Source: an uncultured Verrucomicrobia subdivision 3 bacterium | GTDB taxonomy: Bacteria; Verrucomicrobiota; Verrucomicrobiia; Limisphaerales; UBA11358 | Assembly (NCBI GenBank): GCA_903895255.1 | Contig: CAITTG010000109.1 | Coordinates: 1-64,000 of the forward strand | Length of the DNA stretch: 64,000 nucleotides | Reading direction: 5' to 3' | Shown: positions 52,629 through 61,933 of the stretch, piece by piece | Layout: every line of letters begins with the position of its first letter | How positions within the stretch are numbered: the stretch's first letter is position 1 | Position numbers and translations under genes: made by a program | The notes under the pieces: generated by a model | The model's input: only the letters and a program-made list of their open reading frames with translations | Database searches by the model: none | Told to the model about the DNA's origin: nothing

Positions 52629-54836
52629 TTAGCGCAGGTGATAACACGCCCAGAGATGCACGCGGCGGCACCCCCGGTCACGGACATAAACATCGCGGAC
52701 CCCCAGATCCCGCACGGACACGAATTGCGCGGTGATCTCAGGCGGCGGTGGTTCGGCCTTTGGTGGCAGCCTTGGGAGGGGTTCGTGGCGGAGCCAGTGT
52801 CCGAACCAGTCGGCGGCATACGGCACGCCCGGAACGAGCGCGGCATATATTGCGTTTTGACCCTGGCGGTGGGCGCGGTAATCGTAATCCGGCCAATAAT
52901 AGAACTGGTTGATGGGCTGGCCCTGATCCAGGCAATACACCAGCGGTTGTGCGGTGGCGGCGGCCTGGGTGGCGATGGGTGAATAAAAGGTGATTTCACT
53001 CGTGATGCCGTAATGGCCGGCGATGATGAACGCCGGTTCCCCGTTGGTTTCCAAAAGCGCACGCTCGCGCTCCACCAGTTGCGCGGTTTCGGCCCAGCCG
53101 CGCACGCGGTGGGAGGGGTCAATTTCCCCGGGCAGGGCGCCGTTGATTTTGCCGACCAGATCGGGATCGTGCAGCAGCGCGGCGGCAAGCACGCCAAAGC
53201 TCAGGCCGCCCTTGACGAAGGTGCGAATCCGGGGCCGGTGATCGTGGGCGTAAGCCACCATGAGACAGAACATCGGCAGCACGCTGACCGCGATCCAGTT
53301 GGGGATCACGCGGGAGTGTAACGAATACAGCCCGTAGCCGACAAAGACCGGCGTGCCCATGGAAAATAGATACAGGTAAAAGGAATTGCGGGGGCGGATT
53401 TTCCAGCTGGCCACCGCCGCCGCCAGGGCGCCCACGAGGAAAAAGGGATTTAACAGCAATAGTTGGGCCGCCCAGAAATCCCCAAAGAAACGCAGGGTGG
53501 GATGCCATTCGGAATGGATGGCGGCGTCACTGGCCACGTGGGCCACGGTAATCCAGCCGTGCTGCGCGTTCCAGATGACCACCGGGGTGGTGCAGAGGAG
53601 AAAGACGCCCAGGGCGAGCCAGGGGCCGGGCCGGGCGAGGTGTTTGCGGGCGGGCGGGGAAACGGCAAAAAACAGGGCCCAGCAAATCAGTTGAAACAGC
53701 TCGGTGTATTTGCAGAGAAAACCCAGGCCCCCGGCCAGGCCGGTGAGCACCCAATCCCGGGTGCGTCCTTCCGGTTGCAGCGCGCGCCAGCCCAGCACCA
53801 TGGCGGCGGTCCAAAAGAAGACGAGCGGCGGATCCACGGTCAGCAGGACGGCGCCGACATTGCAGAGCGGCGTGCCGGTGACGATGAGCAGCAGCCAGAA
53901 GGCCGGTTGCGGTCCGACGTACCGCGCCATGAAACGCAGCAGCAGCAGCCCGGTGCCCGCCGCCAGCAGCGGGGCGAAAAAGCGCACGCCCAGTTCGGTA
54001 TTCCCCAAGAGGGAGGTGCCGACATGTTGCAGGTAGGCAATGCCCGGTGATTTGCTGTAGTATGAAAGCGCCAGGCGTTTGGACCATAGCCATTGATAGG
54101 CTTCATCCTCGCTCAAGCCGACAAAGCCGGAGGCGATGTAGAGCCAGCGGACCACGAGCAAAACACCGATCACCAGATAACCCAGGCGCAGCCATTCCGC
54201 GCCCGTGGCGGCCGGCGCGCCGGGCACGGCGGTGGCGGGCGGATCCAGCAGCGAGGGTAATTGCGCGTGCCAGGCGGGAAACCAGCGGCGGCCCGCGTGC
54301 TGCCAGAGGCTTTCCAGTCCCCAGGCCAGGGTGAGCGCGTAACCCGCGCCCAAAATGGCCCCGGCCGCCACGTCGCTGGGATAATGCACACCGCAATAAA
54401 CCCGGGAAAAAGCCACGCCCACCGCCAGGGGCAGCATGAACCGCCAGCTCCGCCGGTAAAAGAGAAACAGCACGGTGGTCACGGAAAATAAATTCGCGGC
54501 ATGCGCCGAGGGCATGGAGCCGCTCGTGGTGCAGCCGAGCCGGCCCACGACGCCCGTCAACGCCAGGCAGGGGCGGACCCGGCCAATGCCATGTTTGAGC
54601 GTGTTGATAATCAGCGGGTCCCCCAGCGCCACGACCAGCAGAATGAACAGGACGCACAACCGCGCCCGGGGATTGCCAAACCAAAGGGCGATCAAGCCCG
54701 CAGCGACGGCCAGGGGAATAAACCAAGGCACTCCGTGGCCACTCAAAATGGGCATTAACCAGTCGAAGACGGGATTACCCAGCGAGCCATTGATGAAATG
54801 GAACAGCGAGGTGTCGATTGTTTGCAACCAAAGCAT
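52629..54836 (-). CDS. PAP2 phosphatase fused to an ArnT-like glycosyltransferase
   Basis: 735 residues. Residues about 1-175 form a PAP2 domain with GIGRVRPCLAL, SGSMPSAHAANL and SRVYCGVHYPSDV. A Pro/Ala-rich linker (about 195-210) joins it to an ArnT/GT39-type membrane glycosyltransferase (about 215-640) with LSEDEAYQWLWSKRLALSYYSKSPGIAYLQ and many hydrophobic helices; the C-terminal 100 residues are soluble. A single polypeptide could dephosphorylate a polyprenyl carrier and transfer sugar; both activities are inferred from domains. It ends 12 bp upstream of ogg on the same strand. Confidence 0.88.
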   Translation of the reverse strand: MLWLQTIDTSLFHFINGSLGNPVFDWLMPILSGHGVPWFIPLAVAAGLIALWFGNPRARLCVLFILLVVALGDPLIINTLKHGIGRVRPCLALTGVVGRLGCTTSGSMPSAHAANLFSVTTVLFLFYRRSWRFMLPLAVGVAFSRVYCGVHYPSDVAAGAILGAGYALTLAWGLESLWQHAGRRWFPAWHAQLPSLLDPPATAVPGAPAATGAEWLRLGYLVIGVLLVVRWLYIASGFVGLSEDEAYQWLWSKRLALSYYSKSPGIAYLQHVGTSLLGNTELGVRFFAPLLAAGTGLLLLRFMARYVGPQPAFWLLLIVTGTPLCNVGAVLLTVDPPLVFFWTAAMVLGWRALQPEGRTRDWVLTGLAGGLGFLCKYTELFQLICWALFFAVSPPARKHLARPGPWLALGVFLLCTTPVVIWNAQHGWITVAHVASDAAIHSEWHPTLRFFGDFWAAQLLLLNPFFLVGALAAAVASWKIRPRNSFYLYLFSMGTPVFVGYGLYSLHSRVIPNWIAVSVLPMFCLMVAYAHDHRPRIRTFVKGGLSFGVLAAALLHDPDLVGKINGALPGEIDPSHRVRGWAETAQLVERERALLETNGEPAFIIAGHYGITSEITFYSPIATQAAATAQPLVYCLDQGQPINQFYYWPDYDYRAHRQGQNAIYAALVPGVPYAADWFGHWLRHEPLPRLPPKAEPPPPEITAQFVSVRDLGVRDVYVRDRGCRRVHLWACYHLR

Positions 54837-54942
54837 TCCGGTTAATGTAGTCAGAACGGGCGGCTAGAAAAACTTAATTGTGGGGAGCTGGTGGACGGCC
54901 TTGGCTCCCCGTGATCCATTTGCCTTGCCGAAGGACGAGGCG

Positions 54943-56037
54943 TCAACCCGCCGCCGATCCCACCACTTCGGACCAGTTTTTGGCCCCGGATTTTTTGAAG
55001 TGACCCACCAGGCCGGTGACGATGCGTTTGGGCAGGCCGGGGCCTTCAAAGACGAGGCCGGAATAAACCTGCACGAGGGAGGCGCCGGCGGTGATTTTAT
55101 CCCAGGCATCCCGGGCGGAGCCGATGCCGCCGACGCCGATGATCGGGAGCTGGCCGCGAGTTTGGCGGTAGATGTGCCGCACGACGGCCGTGCTTTGGGC
55201 GCGGAGCGGCCGGCCGCTCAAGCCGCCGGCTTCATCGTAAATGTCCAGGGCATAGCGACTGGAGGAATCCGGCCGGGTGATGGTGGTATTGGTGGCAATC
55301 AATCCGGCGAGCTGGCGCGGGCCGGCCAGTTCCAGAATTTCATCCAGGGCGGGCAAGGACAGGTCCGGTGACACTTTGACGAGGATGGGTTTGCCGGCCG
55401 TGTTCAGGGACTGCAACGCGGCGAGAATTTCATCCAGGGCGGCCCGGTCCTGGAGCGAGCGCAGGTTGGGGGTGTTGGGGGAGCTGACGTTGACGACGAA
55501 GAAATCGGCGAGGTCCCGCAACACGCGGAAGGAATTGGCATAGTCCCCGGCGGCTTCGCTGAGGGGGGTGATTTTGGATTTGCCCAGGTTGATGCCCACG
55601 GGATGGGCCGGCCAGCGGCCGGATTGTTTCCAGGCCGCCAGGCGGCGGGCCAGCGCCTCGGCGCCGTCATTATTGAAGCCCATGCGGTTGACGAGGGCGC
55701 GTTCAGAGGGAATGCGGAACATGCGGGGCGGGGGATTCCCCGGCTGGGCGAGCCAGGTGACGCCCCCCAGTTCTGAGAACCCAAAGCCCAGGGCAGCCCA
55801 GGCGGGCACGGCCGCCCCCAGTTTATCCATGCCGGCCGCGAGACCGACGGGGTTGGGAAAGTTCAGGCCAAAAAGCGACACCGGCAGGGGCGGGGCGCCC
55901 AGAAACGAATGCACCACCGAACAACCAAGCGGCAGTCGGCTCGCCCGGCTGAGCATGGCCAGGGCGCGGTTGTGAGCCCGCTCGGCATCCTGCTTAAACA
56001 GCCGGGGGCGGATGAGTTTGTGATAAAGCCAGCCCAT
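54943..56037 (-). CDS. pyrD: Dihydroorotate dehydrogenase (quinone), class 2
   Basis: Oxidises dihydroorotate to orotate and passes electrons to quinone. 364 residues with an N-terminal amphipathic helix region for membrane contact. Conserved blocks: NPVGLAAGMDKLG, MFRIPSERALVNRMGFNNDG, the active-site Ser in NVSSPNTPNLRSLQ, KVSPDLS and IIGVGGIGSARDAWDKITAGASLVQVYS. Coupled to shc, which ends 6 bp upstream. Menaquinone is the likely acceptor given mqnD. Confidence 0.96.
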   Translation of the reverse strand: MGWLYHKLIRPRLFKQDAERAHNRALAMLSRASRLPLGCSVVHSFLGAPPLPVSLFGLNFPNPVGLAAGMDKLGAAVPAWAALGFGFSELGGVTWLAQPGNPPPRMFRIPSERALVNRMGFNNDGAEALARRLAAWKQSGRWPAHPVGINLGKSKITPLSEAAGDYANSFRVLRDLADFFVVNVSSPNTPNLRSLQDRAALDEILAALQSLNTAGKPILVKVSPDLSLPALDEILELAGPRQLAGLIATNTTITRPDSSSRYALDIYDEAGGLSGRPLRAQSTAVVRHIYRQTRGQLPIIGVGGIGSARDAWDKITAGASLVQVYSGLVFEGPGLPKRIVTGLVGHFKKSGAKNWSEVVGSAAG

Positions 56038-56043
56038 GGGTGA

Positions 56044-58086
56044 TTAGCGGGGCAGGGGATTCACGGTGGTGGGCAGCAGGTTGCGATACGAAGCCAAGGC
56101 CAGCAGGGGCCAGGCGTTGCGGTACATGTCGTATTTCAAATAAAACACCTTGGGGAAACCGGTGCCGGTGGTTTCGTGCTCGGTCCAGGAGCCGTCGGGA
56201 TTTTGCGTGCGGGCGAGATATTCGATGCCCCGTTTGAGCGCCGGATTTTCGGGATCGTCAAAGGCGCACAGGCCCATGACGGCCCAGGCGGTCTGGGAGG
56301 CGGTGCTGGGGCCCTGGCCCTTGAAGACGGGGTCGTCGTAGGTGTTGCAGCGCTCGCCCCAGCCGCCGTCCTCGTGCTGGACGCTTTCCAGCCAGGCGCG
56401 CGCTTTGAGCAGCCAGGGTTGCTGCATGTCAATTTTCATGGCGCGCAGACCCCGCAGCACCTGCCAGGTGCCGTAGATGTAGTTCACGCCCCAGCGCCCG
56501 TACCACGAGCCGTCCTCCTCCTGTTGCGAACGCAGGTAAACGAGGGCATCTTTGATTTGCGGATGGTCCACGGACCAGCCCTCGTAGCCGAGGAGTTCCA
56601 GAATGCGCGCGGTGATGTCGGCGCACTCGGGGTCCAGCATGGCGTTGTGATCGGCGAAGGGGACTTTTTCCAGAATATTTTTGGTGCAATCCTTGTCAAA
56701 GGCCGCCCAGCCGCCGTCGCGGCACTGGAAGGCCATCATCCACTTTAATCCGCGCTGGAAACATTCGTCGCGTTTTTGCGGATGGTCGGTGGCCACTTTG
56801 CGGAGGGCCAGCAGCACCATCGCGGTGTCATCCACATCCGGATTCCACTTGTTGTTATACTCGAAGACCCAGCCGCTGGGCTCCACGTTGACGGGGTTTT
56901 TGTGATACCAGTCGCCCCGGAAGCGGATCTCCTTCTCCATCAGCCATTCGGCGGCCTGTTTCATCCGGGGATGATCCTCGGGGATGCCGGATTCCCGCAG
57001 GCAGATCAGCACGATGGCGGTGTCCCAGACGGGGGAGAAGCAGGGTTCGATGCGCACGTCATCGTCGGTCTCGTGCTCGAGTTTTTTGAGTTCGTGCGCG
57101 GCGCGCACCACCTCGGGGTGGTTGTTCGGATAGCCCAGCGCCTTGAGGGCAATGAGCGAATTGAGCATGGCGGGAAAAATGGCCGCCAGGCCGTCCGTGC
57201 CCTCAAAACGTTCGAGCATCCATTTTTCACATTTTTTCAGCGCCGTTTTGCGGAAAGGATGAATGCGGTGCTCGGCGAACCATTCGGCAAATTTATGGAG
57301 CCGGTCCAGCCACAGGAAGAAATTGCGGAGGGTGAGGCGGTCCGGGTCGGGTGCCAGCGCCAGATCGCGTTCGTGATAGCCCTCCGGATATAATTCATCA
57401 AGCGTTACCTTGACCGGGCGGGTGGGCTTGAAATGGTTGATAATGGCCAGCGGCACGAGCATGGCGCGCGACCAGTTGCTCATGTCCCAGAAATTAACGT
57501 GGAACCATTTGCCCAGCAGCAGCACTTCGCAGGGAATGGTGGGGACATATTCCCAGGGGTAAAGGCCGATCAAGGCCAGATACAATTTGGAAAAGGTGTT
57601 CATGCGGGGCACGCCGCCCAGCCGCAGCGCCACTTCCCGCGCCTTGAGCATGCGGGGGTCCGTCACCGGCACGCCCGCTAGTTTCAGGGCGAGGTAGCCC
57701 TTGATGGTCGCGTTTACTTCCGAGGGGCCGCCATAGTAAATATTCCAGCCGCCATCCGCCAATTGCATCGAAAAGAGGTGATGCACCGCCTTGCGCTGCC
57801 ATTCGGGGTCAATATTGCCGTCCCAATGATGAAAGGCCACCGTGTCAGAAACGAGGGTGGAATCCACCATCAACTCACCCACCCAATAACCCTCGGGTTT
57901 CTGTTCGCTCAGCAAATAATCCTGCGAGCGCCGGAGGGCAGCATGCAGGTTGGCTTCAAATTCATCATGGTGCCGGGTTGCCGGGGACAAAGGTGTCGGG
58001 GAAACCGGGAAACGACTGTCAATCACCCAACCACTCTGCAAATTCGAGGTGCGGGTGTAAAGATTTTTAGTTATTGAACGACACAC
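56044..58086 (-). CDS. shc: Squalene-hopene cyclase
   Basis: Cyclises squalene to hopene/hopanol for hopanoid membrane lipids. 680 residues. The catalytic DVDD (residues 417-420) is in NPDVDDTAMVLLAL, and QW-type repeats such as QEEDGSWYGRWGVNY and QHEDGGWGERC are abundant. The N-terminal extension from GTG 58086 is unsure; GTG 58026 also fits. pyrD follows 6 bp downstream. No squalene synthase gene is visible here. Confidence 0.95.
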   Translation of the reverse strand: MCRSITKNLYTRTSNLQSGWVIDSRFPVSPTPLSPATRHHDEFEANLHAALRRSQDYLLSEQKPEGYWVGELMVDSTLVSDTVAFHHWDGNIDPEWQRKAVHHLFSMQLADGGWNIYYGGPSEVNATIKGYLALKLAGVPVTDPRMLKAREVALRLGGVPRMNTFSKLYLALIGLYPWEYVPTIPCEVLLLGKWFHVNFWDMSNWSRAMLVPLAIINHFKPTRPVKVTLDELYPEGYHERDLALAPDPDRLTLRNFFLWLDRLHKFAEWFAEHRIHPFRKTALKKCEKWMLERFEGTDGLAAIFPAMLNSLIALKALGYPNNHPEVVRAAHELKKLEHETDDDVRIEPCFSPVWDTAIVLICLRESGIPEDHPRMKQAAEWLMEKEIRFRGDWYHKNPVNVEPSGWVFEYNNKWNPDVDDTAMVLLALRKVATDHPQKRDECFQRGLKWMMAFQCRDGGWAAFDKDCTKNILEKVPFADHNAMLDPECADITARILELLGYEGWSVDHPQIKDALVYLRSQQEEDGSWYGRWGVNYIYGTWQVLRGLRAMKIDMQQPWLLKARAWLESVQHEDGGWGERCNTYDDPVFKGQGPSTASQTAWAVMGLCAFDDPENPALKRGIEYLARTQNPDGSWTEHETTGTGFPKVFYLKYDMYRNAWPLLALASYRNLLPTTVNPLPR

Positions 58087-58188
58087 GATTACCGCTTGAC
58101 CCGCGGGGGAAAACCAATTATTTGTAAACCAATCAGTAGTGTAATGTAGTATAGAAAATCAAAAGCATAACGATTAAACCTAAATATT

Positions 58189-58503
58189 ATGACCCTAACC
58201 AAACGGGACCTGGTGGTTCGTATCAGCGAAGAAACTGAACTGGTTCAGCAGCAAGTGTTTGAAGTGGTGCAGAAAACCCTCGATTATATTGCCGAGGCGC
58301 TCGCCAAGGGAGAAAAGGTGGAACTCCGGAATTTCGGGGTCTTTGAAGTGAAAGTGCGCAAAGCCCGTGTCGGCCGCAATCCCAACGCCCCGGAAACCGA
58401 CGTCACCATTCCGCAACGCGCCATGGTGAAGTTCAAAGCCGGCAAAGAAATGCGGGCCGATGTTATGAAGCTTTCCCCCAAAGTCCTGCTGGCCGCCAAG
58501 TAA
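58189..58503 (+). CDS. HU/IHF-family DNA-bending protein
   Basis: 104 residues. The DNABII fold shows TLTKRDLVVRISEETELVQQQVFEVVQKTLDYI, the beta-arm turn GRNPNAPETDVTIP (the Pro that intercalates is in NPNAP) and VKFKAGKEMR. It could be HU or IHF; the single gene cannot be assigned. No ribosome-binding site is obvious, but an AT-rich TAGTAT box (58147-58152) lies upstream. Convergent with nadB. Confidence 0.9.
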   Translation: MTLTKRDLVVRISEETELVQQQVFEVVQKTLDYIAEALAKGEKVELRNFGVFEVKVRKARVGRNPNAPETDVTIPQRAMVKFKAGKEMRADVMKLSPKVLLAAK

Positions 58504-58511
58504 TTGGCCCG

Positions 58512-60113
58512 TCAGGGAATCATTCGCAACAGCGAGTCGCGCTGCGCCCAGTCGGGATTCAACTGGGGAAAATCCAGGTTGTAGTTCAGGCCCCGGCTTT
58601 CCGGCCGCAGCAGGGCGCAGCGAACAATAAGCTCGGCCACCGTGGCGATGTTGCGCAGTTCCAACAGGTCGCTGGTAACGGTGAAATTCCAGTAATATTC
58701 GTGGATTTCCTGTTGGAGGTTGAGCAGCCGTGACAGCGCCCGTTGAAGACGTTTGTTGGTGCGCACGATCCCCACGTAATCCCACATGAGCCGCCGGATT
58801 TCCTCCCAGTTGTGGGCGACCACCACCAGTTCATCGGCGTCGGTGGCGCTGCCAGACTGCCAGTGGGGGATGGCATAGTCGGCGCGGGGGAGGCTTTGGG
58901 AGGTCACGCGGCCGGCGGCGCGGTGGGCGCAAACGAGGGCCTCGAGCAACGAATTGCTGGCCAGCCGGTTGGCCCCGTGCAGGCCGGTGCAGGCGGTTTC
59001 GCCCACGGCGTAGAGCCCCGGAATTTCCGTCTCCCCATCCACATTCGTCACCACTCCCCCGCATTGATAATGGGCGGCGGGCACGACGGGAATGGGTTCC
59101 TTGGTGATGTCGATGCCGTATTTCAGGCAGGTTTGGTAAATGTTGGGGAAGTGGTCAATAATGAAGCGGGCGGGCTTGTGGGTGATATCCAGGAGGACAT
59201 GGGGCGACCCGGTTTTTTTCATCTGGCTGTCAATCGCGCGGGCCACGATGTCGCGCGGGGCGAGCGACTTAAGGGGGTGGACGGCATCCATGAATTCCCG
59301 GCCGTCCAGGGTTTTCAGCACCCCGCCCTCACCGCGCACGGCCTCGCTGATGAGGAAGGATTTGGCCCGGGGATGGTAGAGGCAGGTGGGGTGAAACTGG
59401 ACAAATTCCATGTTGGCGACGGCCGCGCCAGCCCGGTAGGCCATGGCCACCCCGTCGCCGGTGGCGATGTCGGGATTGGTGGTGTAGAGATAAACTTTGC
59501 CACAGCCGCCCGTGGCGAGGAGGGTGACGGGGGCGGCGAAGGTTTCCACCCGGCTGCGTTTTTTATCCAGCACATAGGCGCCGAGGCAGCGGTTTTCGCC
59601 AACATAACCCAATTTTTGGCTCGTGATCAGGTCAATCGCCACGTGGTCCTCAAAAATGCGGATGTTGGGCTGGGCGGCGACGGCGGTCAGCAGGGCGGTT
59701 TCAATTTCCCGGCCGGTCACGTCTTTGGCGTGCAGAATCCGGCGTTTGGAATGTCCGCCTTCGCGGCCCAGGTCGAGTTCCCGGCCGCCGGGTTCGCTGG
59801 GGATTTCGCGCTCGGTGAAGCGCATGCCCAGTTGGATCAATTCTTCAATCCGCGCGGGGCCCTCCTCCACGATGGTGCGGACGACGTTTTCCTTGCACAA
59901 ACCGGCCCCGGCGGTGAGGGTGTCGCGCACGTGGAGTTCGAAGGAATCCTCCTTGCTGGTGACGGAGGCAATGCCGCCCTGGGCATAATTGGTGTTGGAT
60001 TCCGCGCGGCCTTTTTTGGTGACGATGGCCACCTGGCCATACGGAGCCACCTTCAAGGCAAAGGTCAGGCCGGCGATACCGCTGCCGAGCACCAGATAAT
60101 CAAACTGTTTCAT
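58512..60113 (-). CDS. nadB: L-aspartate oxidase
   Basis: First enzyme of bacterial NAD biosynthesis: aspartate to iminoaspartate with FAD. 533 residues from ATG 60113 ([12 protein letters not shown]). The FAD motif [15 protein letters not shown] is at residues 8-22; conserved [29 protein letters not shown], and [11 protein letters not shown] are present. Other NAD pathway genes (nadA, nadC) are not here. Co-directional with panC 68 bp upstream. Confidence 0.95.
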   Translation of the reverse strand: MKQFDYLVLGSGIAGLTFALKVAPYGQVAIVTKKGRAESNTNYAQGGIASVTSKEDSFELHVRDTLTAGAGLCKENVVRTIVEEGPARIEELIQLGMRFTEREIPSEPGGRELDLGREGGHSKRRILHAKDVTGREIETALLTAVAAQPNIRIFEDHVAIDLITSQKLGYVGENRCLGAYVLDKKRSRVETFAAPVTLLATGGCGKVYLYTTNPDIATGDGVAMAYRAGAAVANMEFVQFHPTCLYHPRAKSFLISEAVRGEGGVLKTLDGREFMDAVHPLKSLAPRDIVARAIDSQMKKTGSPHVLLDITHKPARFIIDHFPNIYQTCLKYGIDITKEPIPVVPAAHYQCGGVVTNVDGETEIPGLYAVGETACTGLHGANRLASNSLLEALVCAHRAAGRVTSQSLPRADYAIPHWQSGSATDADELVVVAHNWEEIRRLMWDYVGIVRTNKRLQRALSRLLNLQQEIHEYYWNFTVTSDLLELRNIATVAELIVRCALLRPESRGLNYNLDFPQLNPDWAQRDSLLRMIP

Positions 60114-60181
60114 GCTGACCAACAGACTCTCACACCGGGACCGAAAAAGCAAAGACTCCTAATGGATTCATTGGTTGATGA

Positions 60182-61042
60182 TTAGAGCGCCGCATTATCG
60201 ATCAGCCGGGTCTTGCCGAAAAAAACAGCGAGGGCCATGTGGGAGCCTGGTTTTACGCGGGCGACGGGTTGCAAGGTGGCGGGATCAAAAAATTCCACAT
60301 AATCCAGCCGGGCCAGGGGTGCGACGGTCATAAAGGCCCGGAGGTCGGATTTTAAGCGGGCGGCGGAAACTGGCCGGCGTTTTATTGCCAGCTTGGAGGC
60401 TTCGAGCGCGTGGAACAGTATCGTCGCTTGGGCGCGTTCCTCGGCAGTCAGGTACTTGTTCCGGGAACTCATGGCCAGACCGTCGGCTTCGCGGAGGGTG
60501 GGGGCGATGATCAGTTGGATGGGGAAATTGAGGTCGGCCGTCATCCGTTGCAGCACGGCGGCCTGTTGAAAATCCTTTTGGCCGAACACCGCGACTTCCG
60601 GCAGAACGAGATTAAATAACTTGGCAACCACGGTGGTGACCCCGCGGAAATGGCCGGGCCGGGCCGCGCCTTCCATAACTCCCGTGAGGGTTTCCTCCAC
60701 CACATAGGTGGTGTACGCGCCCGTCCCCCGGCCGGGATATATTTCCGCGTCATCGGGCGTAAACAGTACATCCACGCCGGCGGCGCGGCACAGGCGCCTG
60801 TCGCGTGGCAGGTCACGGGGATATTTGGCGAGGTCTTCCTTGGGGCCGAACTGGGTGGGGTTCACGTAAATGCTGGCGACCACCAGCCCGCGCGGACCCA
60901 CCGCCTGGCGGGCGCGCTGGACCAGGCTCAAGTGACCCGCGTGCAAATAACCCATGGTGGGCACGAGGGCCACGCGTTTCCCGGCCCGGCGCCATTTCAG
61001 GGCCAGCCGTTGCATGGCCGCTGCAGACGATACGATTTTCAT
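60182..61042 (-). CDS. panC: Pantothenate synthetase
   Basis: Condenses pantoate with beta-alanine using ATP, last step of pantothenate (vitamin B5) synthesis. 286 residues from ATG 61042; the frame to 61078 adds an unconserved extension. The ATP-binding LVPTMGYLHAGHLSLV (class I tRNA synthetase-like HIGH), VNPTQFGPKEDLAKYPR, VFGQKDFQQAAVL and AMSSRNKYLT are intact. Co-directional with nadB. Confidence 0.96.
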   Translation of the reverse strand: MKIVSSAAAMQRLALKWRRAGKRVALVPTMGYLHAGHLSLVQRARQAVGPRGLVVASIYVNPTQFGPKEDLAKYPRDLPRDRRLCRAAGVDVLFTPDDAEIYPGRGTGAYTTYVVEETLTGVMEGAARPGHFRGVTTVVAKLFNLVLPEVAVFGQKDFQQAAVLQRMTADLNFPIQLIIAPTLREADGLAMSSRNKYLTAEERAQATILFHALEASKLAIKRRPVSAARLKSDLRAFMTVAPLARLDYVEFFDPATLQPVARVKPGSHMALAVFFGKTRLIDNAAL

Positions 61043-61079
61043 CCCGGGAAAGTTAGCGGTGAAACGCCGGTAATCCAAA

Positions 61080-61115
61080 CAAAAAGCCGCCGCGCGGCGG
61101 GTGCCACGCGGCGGC
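61080..61115 (-). terminator. Terminator of the glutaredoxin gene (minus strand)
   Basis: On the minus strand GCCGCCGCG ... CGCGGCGGC (plus 61107-61115 and 61086-61094) followed by five T. Confidence 0.85.
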
Positions 61116-61133
61116 GGTGCGAATTTACATGAC

Positions 61134-61475
61134 TTACCGGCGCAGGAAATTCAACGGCGCGCTCTGGGGCATTTCGTGCGCGCAGGGCTGGTTGATGGGC
61201 GCGTCGGGGATGCGGTCGTTGGGGGTGACGACCTGGTTGGCGAGCATCCAGGCTTCGACTTCCTCACCGCTGATGTCCGGGAGCATGTGGCCGTTGATCT
61301 CCACGCAGGGGCTGAGCATCTGGCCGGTTTTCTCGATCATTTCCTGACGCTGGAGGGGGTCGTTGATGATGTCGCGATCCTCGAAGGGCAGGTCATATTT
61401 GCGGAGGACGGCGCGCACGCCCTGGCTCCAGCCGCAGGAGGGTTTCAAATAGGCGATAATTTTCGGTTTGCTCAT
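61134..61475 (-). CDS. Glutaredoxin-like protein (monothiol-type site)
   Basis: 113 residues from ATG 61475 (MSKPKIIAYLKPSCGWSQGV). Thioredoxin-fold; the active site is CGWS, a single Cys followed by Ser at the second position, which fits monothiol (Grx5/Grx4-type) or UPF/SH3BGR-like relatives. The C-terminal 25 residues (DAPINQPCAHEMPQ) add two Cys/His. Role may be in iron-sulfur cluster or redox handling. Upstream of panC but separated by a terminator. Confidence 0.75.
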   Translation of the reverse strand: MSKPKIIAYLKPSCGWSQGVRAVLRKYDLPFEDRDIINDPLQRQEMIEKTGQMLSPCVEINGHMLPDISGEEVEAWMLANQVVTPNDRIPDAPINQPCAHEMPQSAPLNFLRR

Positions 61476-61795
61476 AGTTGGTAAAATTTGCTGTTTACGA
61501 TGACAATAAAGTGCCATAGATACGCGGGACAGGCAAATGGTTTAGCGGGCGGGGCGTAGTGGAAGGGGATCTCAGAAATTCCTGAACTCTTTACCCACCA
61601 TATCGGGGTCACGGATGGGAGCAGGCTCGGACGGCGGGATGGTCGGAAGTTGCCGTGCCCGGGGACAGGGCCGAACGACGTTAAGATGCGGACGAGGGGT
61701 GAAAAACGCAAAAATCGAGTTGCGCCCAAAGGGGAGTTTTGCGATTATTGCGTTCCGATGTTCCAAATCCTGTGGTGGGAAATCGGTTGTCGGTC

Positions 61796-61870
61796 GCGCG
61801 CTTAGCTCAGTGGTAGAGCATTACCTTCACACGGTAGGGGTCGTAGGTTCGAAACCTACAGTGCGCACCA
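61796..61870 (+). tRNA. tRNA-Val (anticodon CAC)
   Basis: Cloverleaf of 75 nt with encoded CCA. Acceptor GCGCGCT pairs with AGTGCGC; D-stem GCTC/GAGC; anticodon stem TTACC/GGTAG with loop TTCACAC (CAC at 61828-61830); T-stem GTAGG/CCTAC with TTCGAAA. Reads GUG codons. Followed by a bidirectional terminator. Confidence 0.97.
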
Positions 61871-61883
61871 TCTTTTAAAACGT

Positions 61884-61917
61884 AAAAAACGCGCAAGCAC
61901 TGGCTTGCGCGTTTTTT
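61884..61917. terminator. Bidirectional terminator for tRNA-Val and the PEP-CTERM gene
   Basis: ACGCGCAAGC / GCTTGCGCGT with an A-run on the left and T-run on the right. It serves the tRNA on the plus strand and the PEP-CTERM gene (stop at 61934) on the minus strand. Confidence 0.9.
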
Positions 61918-61933
61918 TGTTGAGAGCAGTCGA

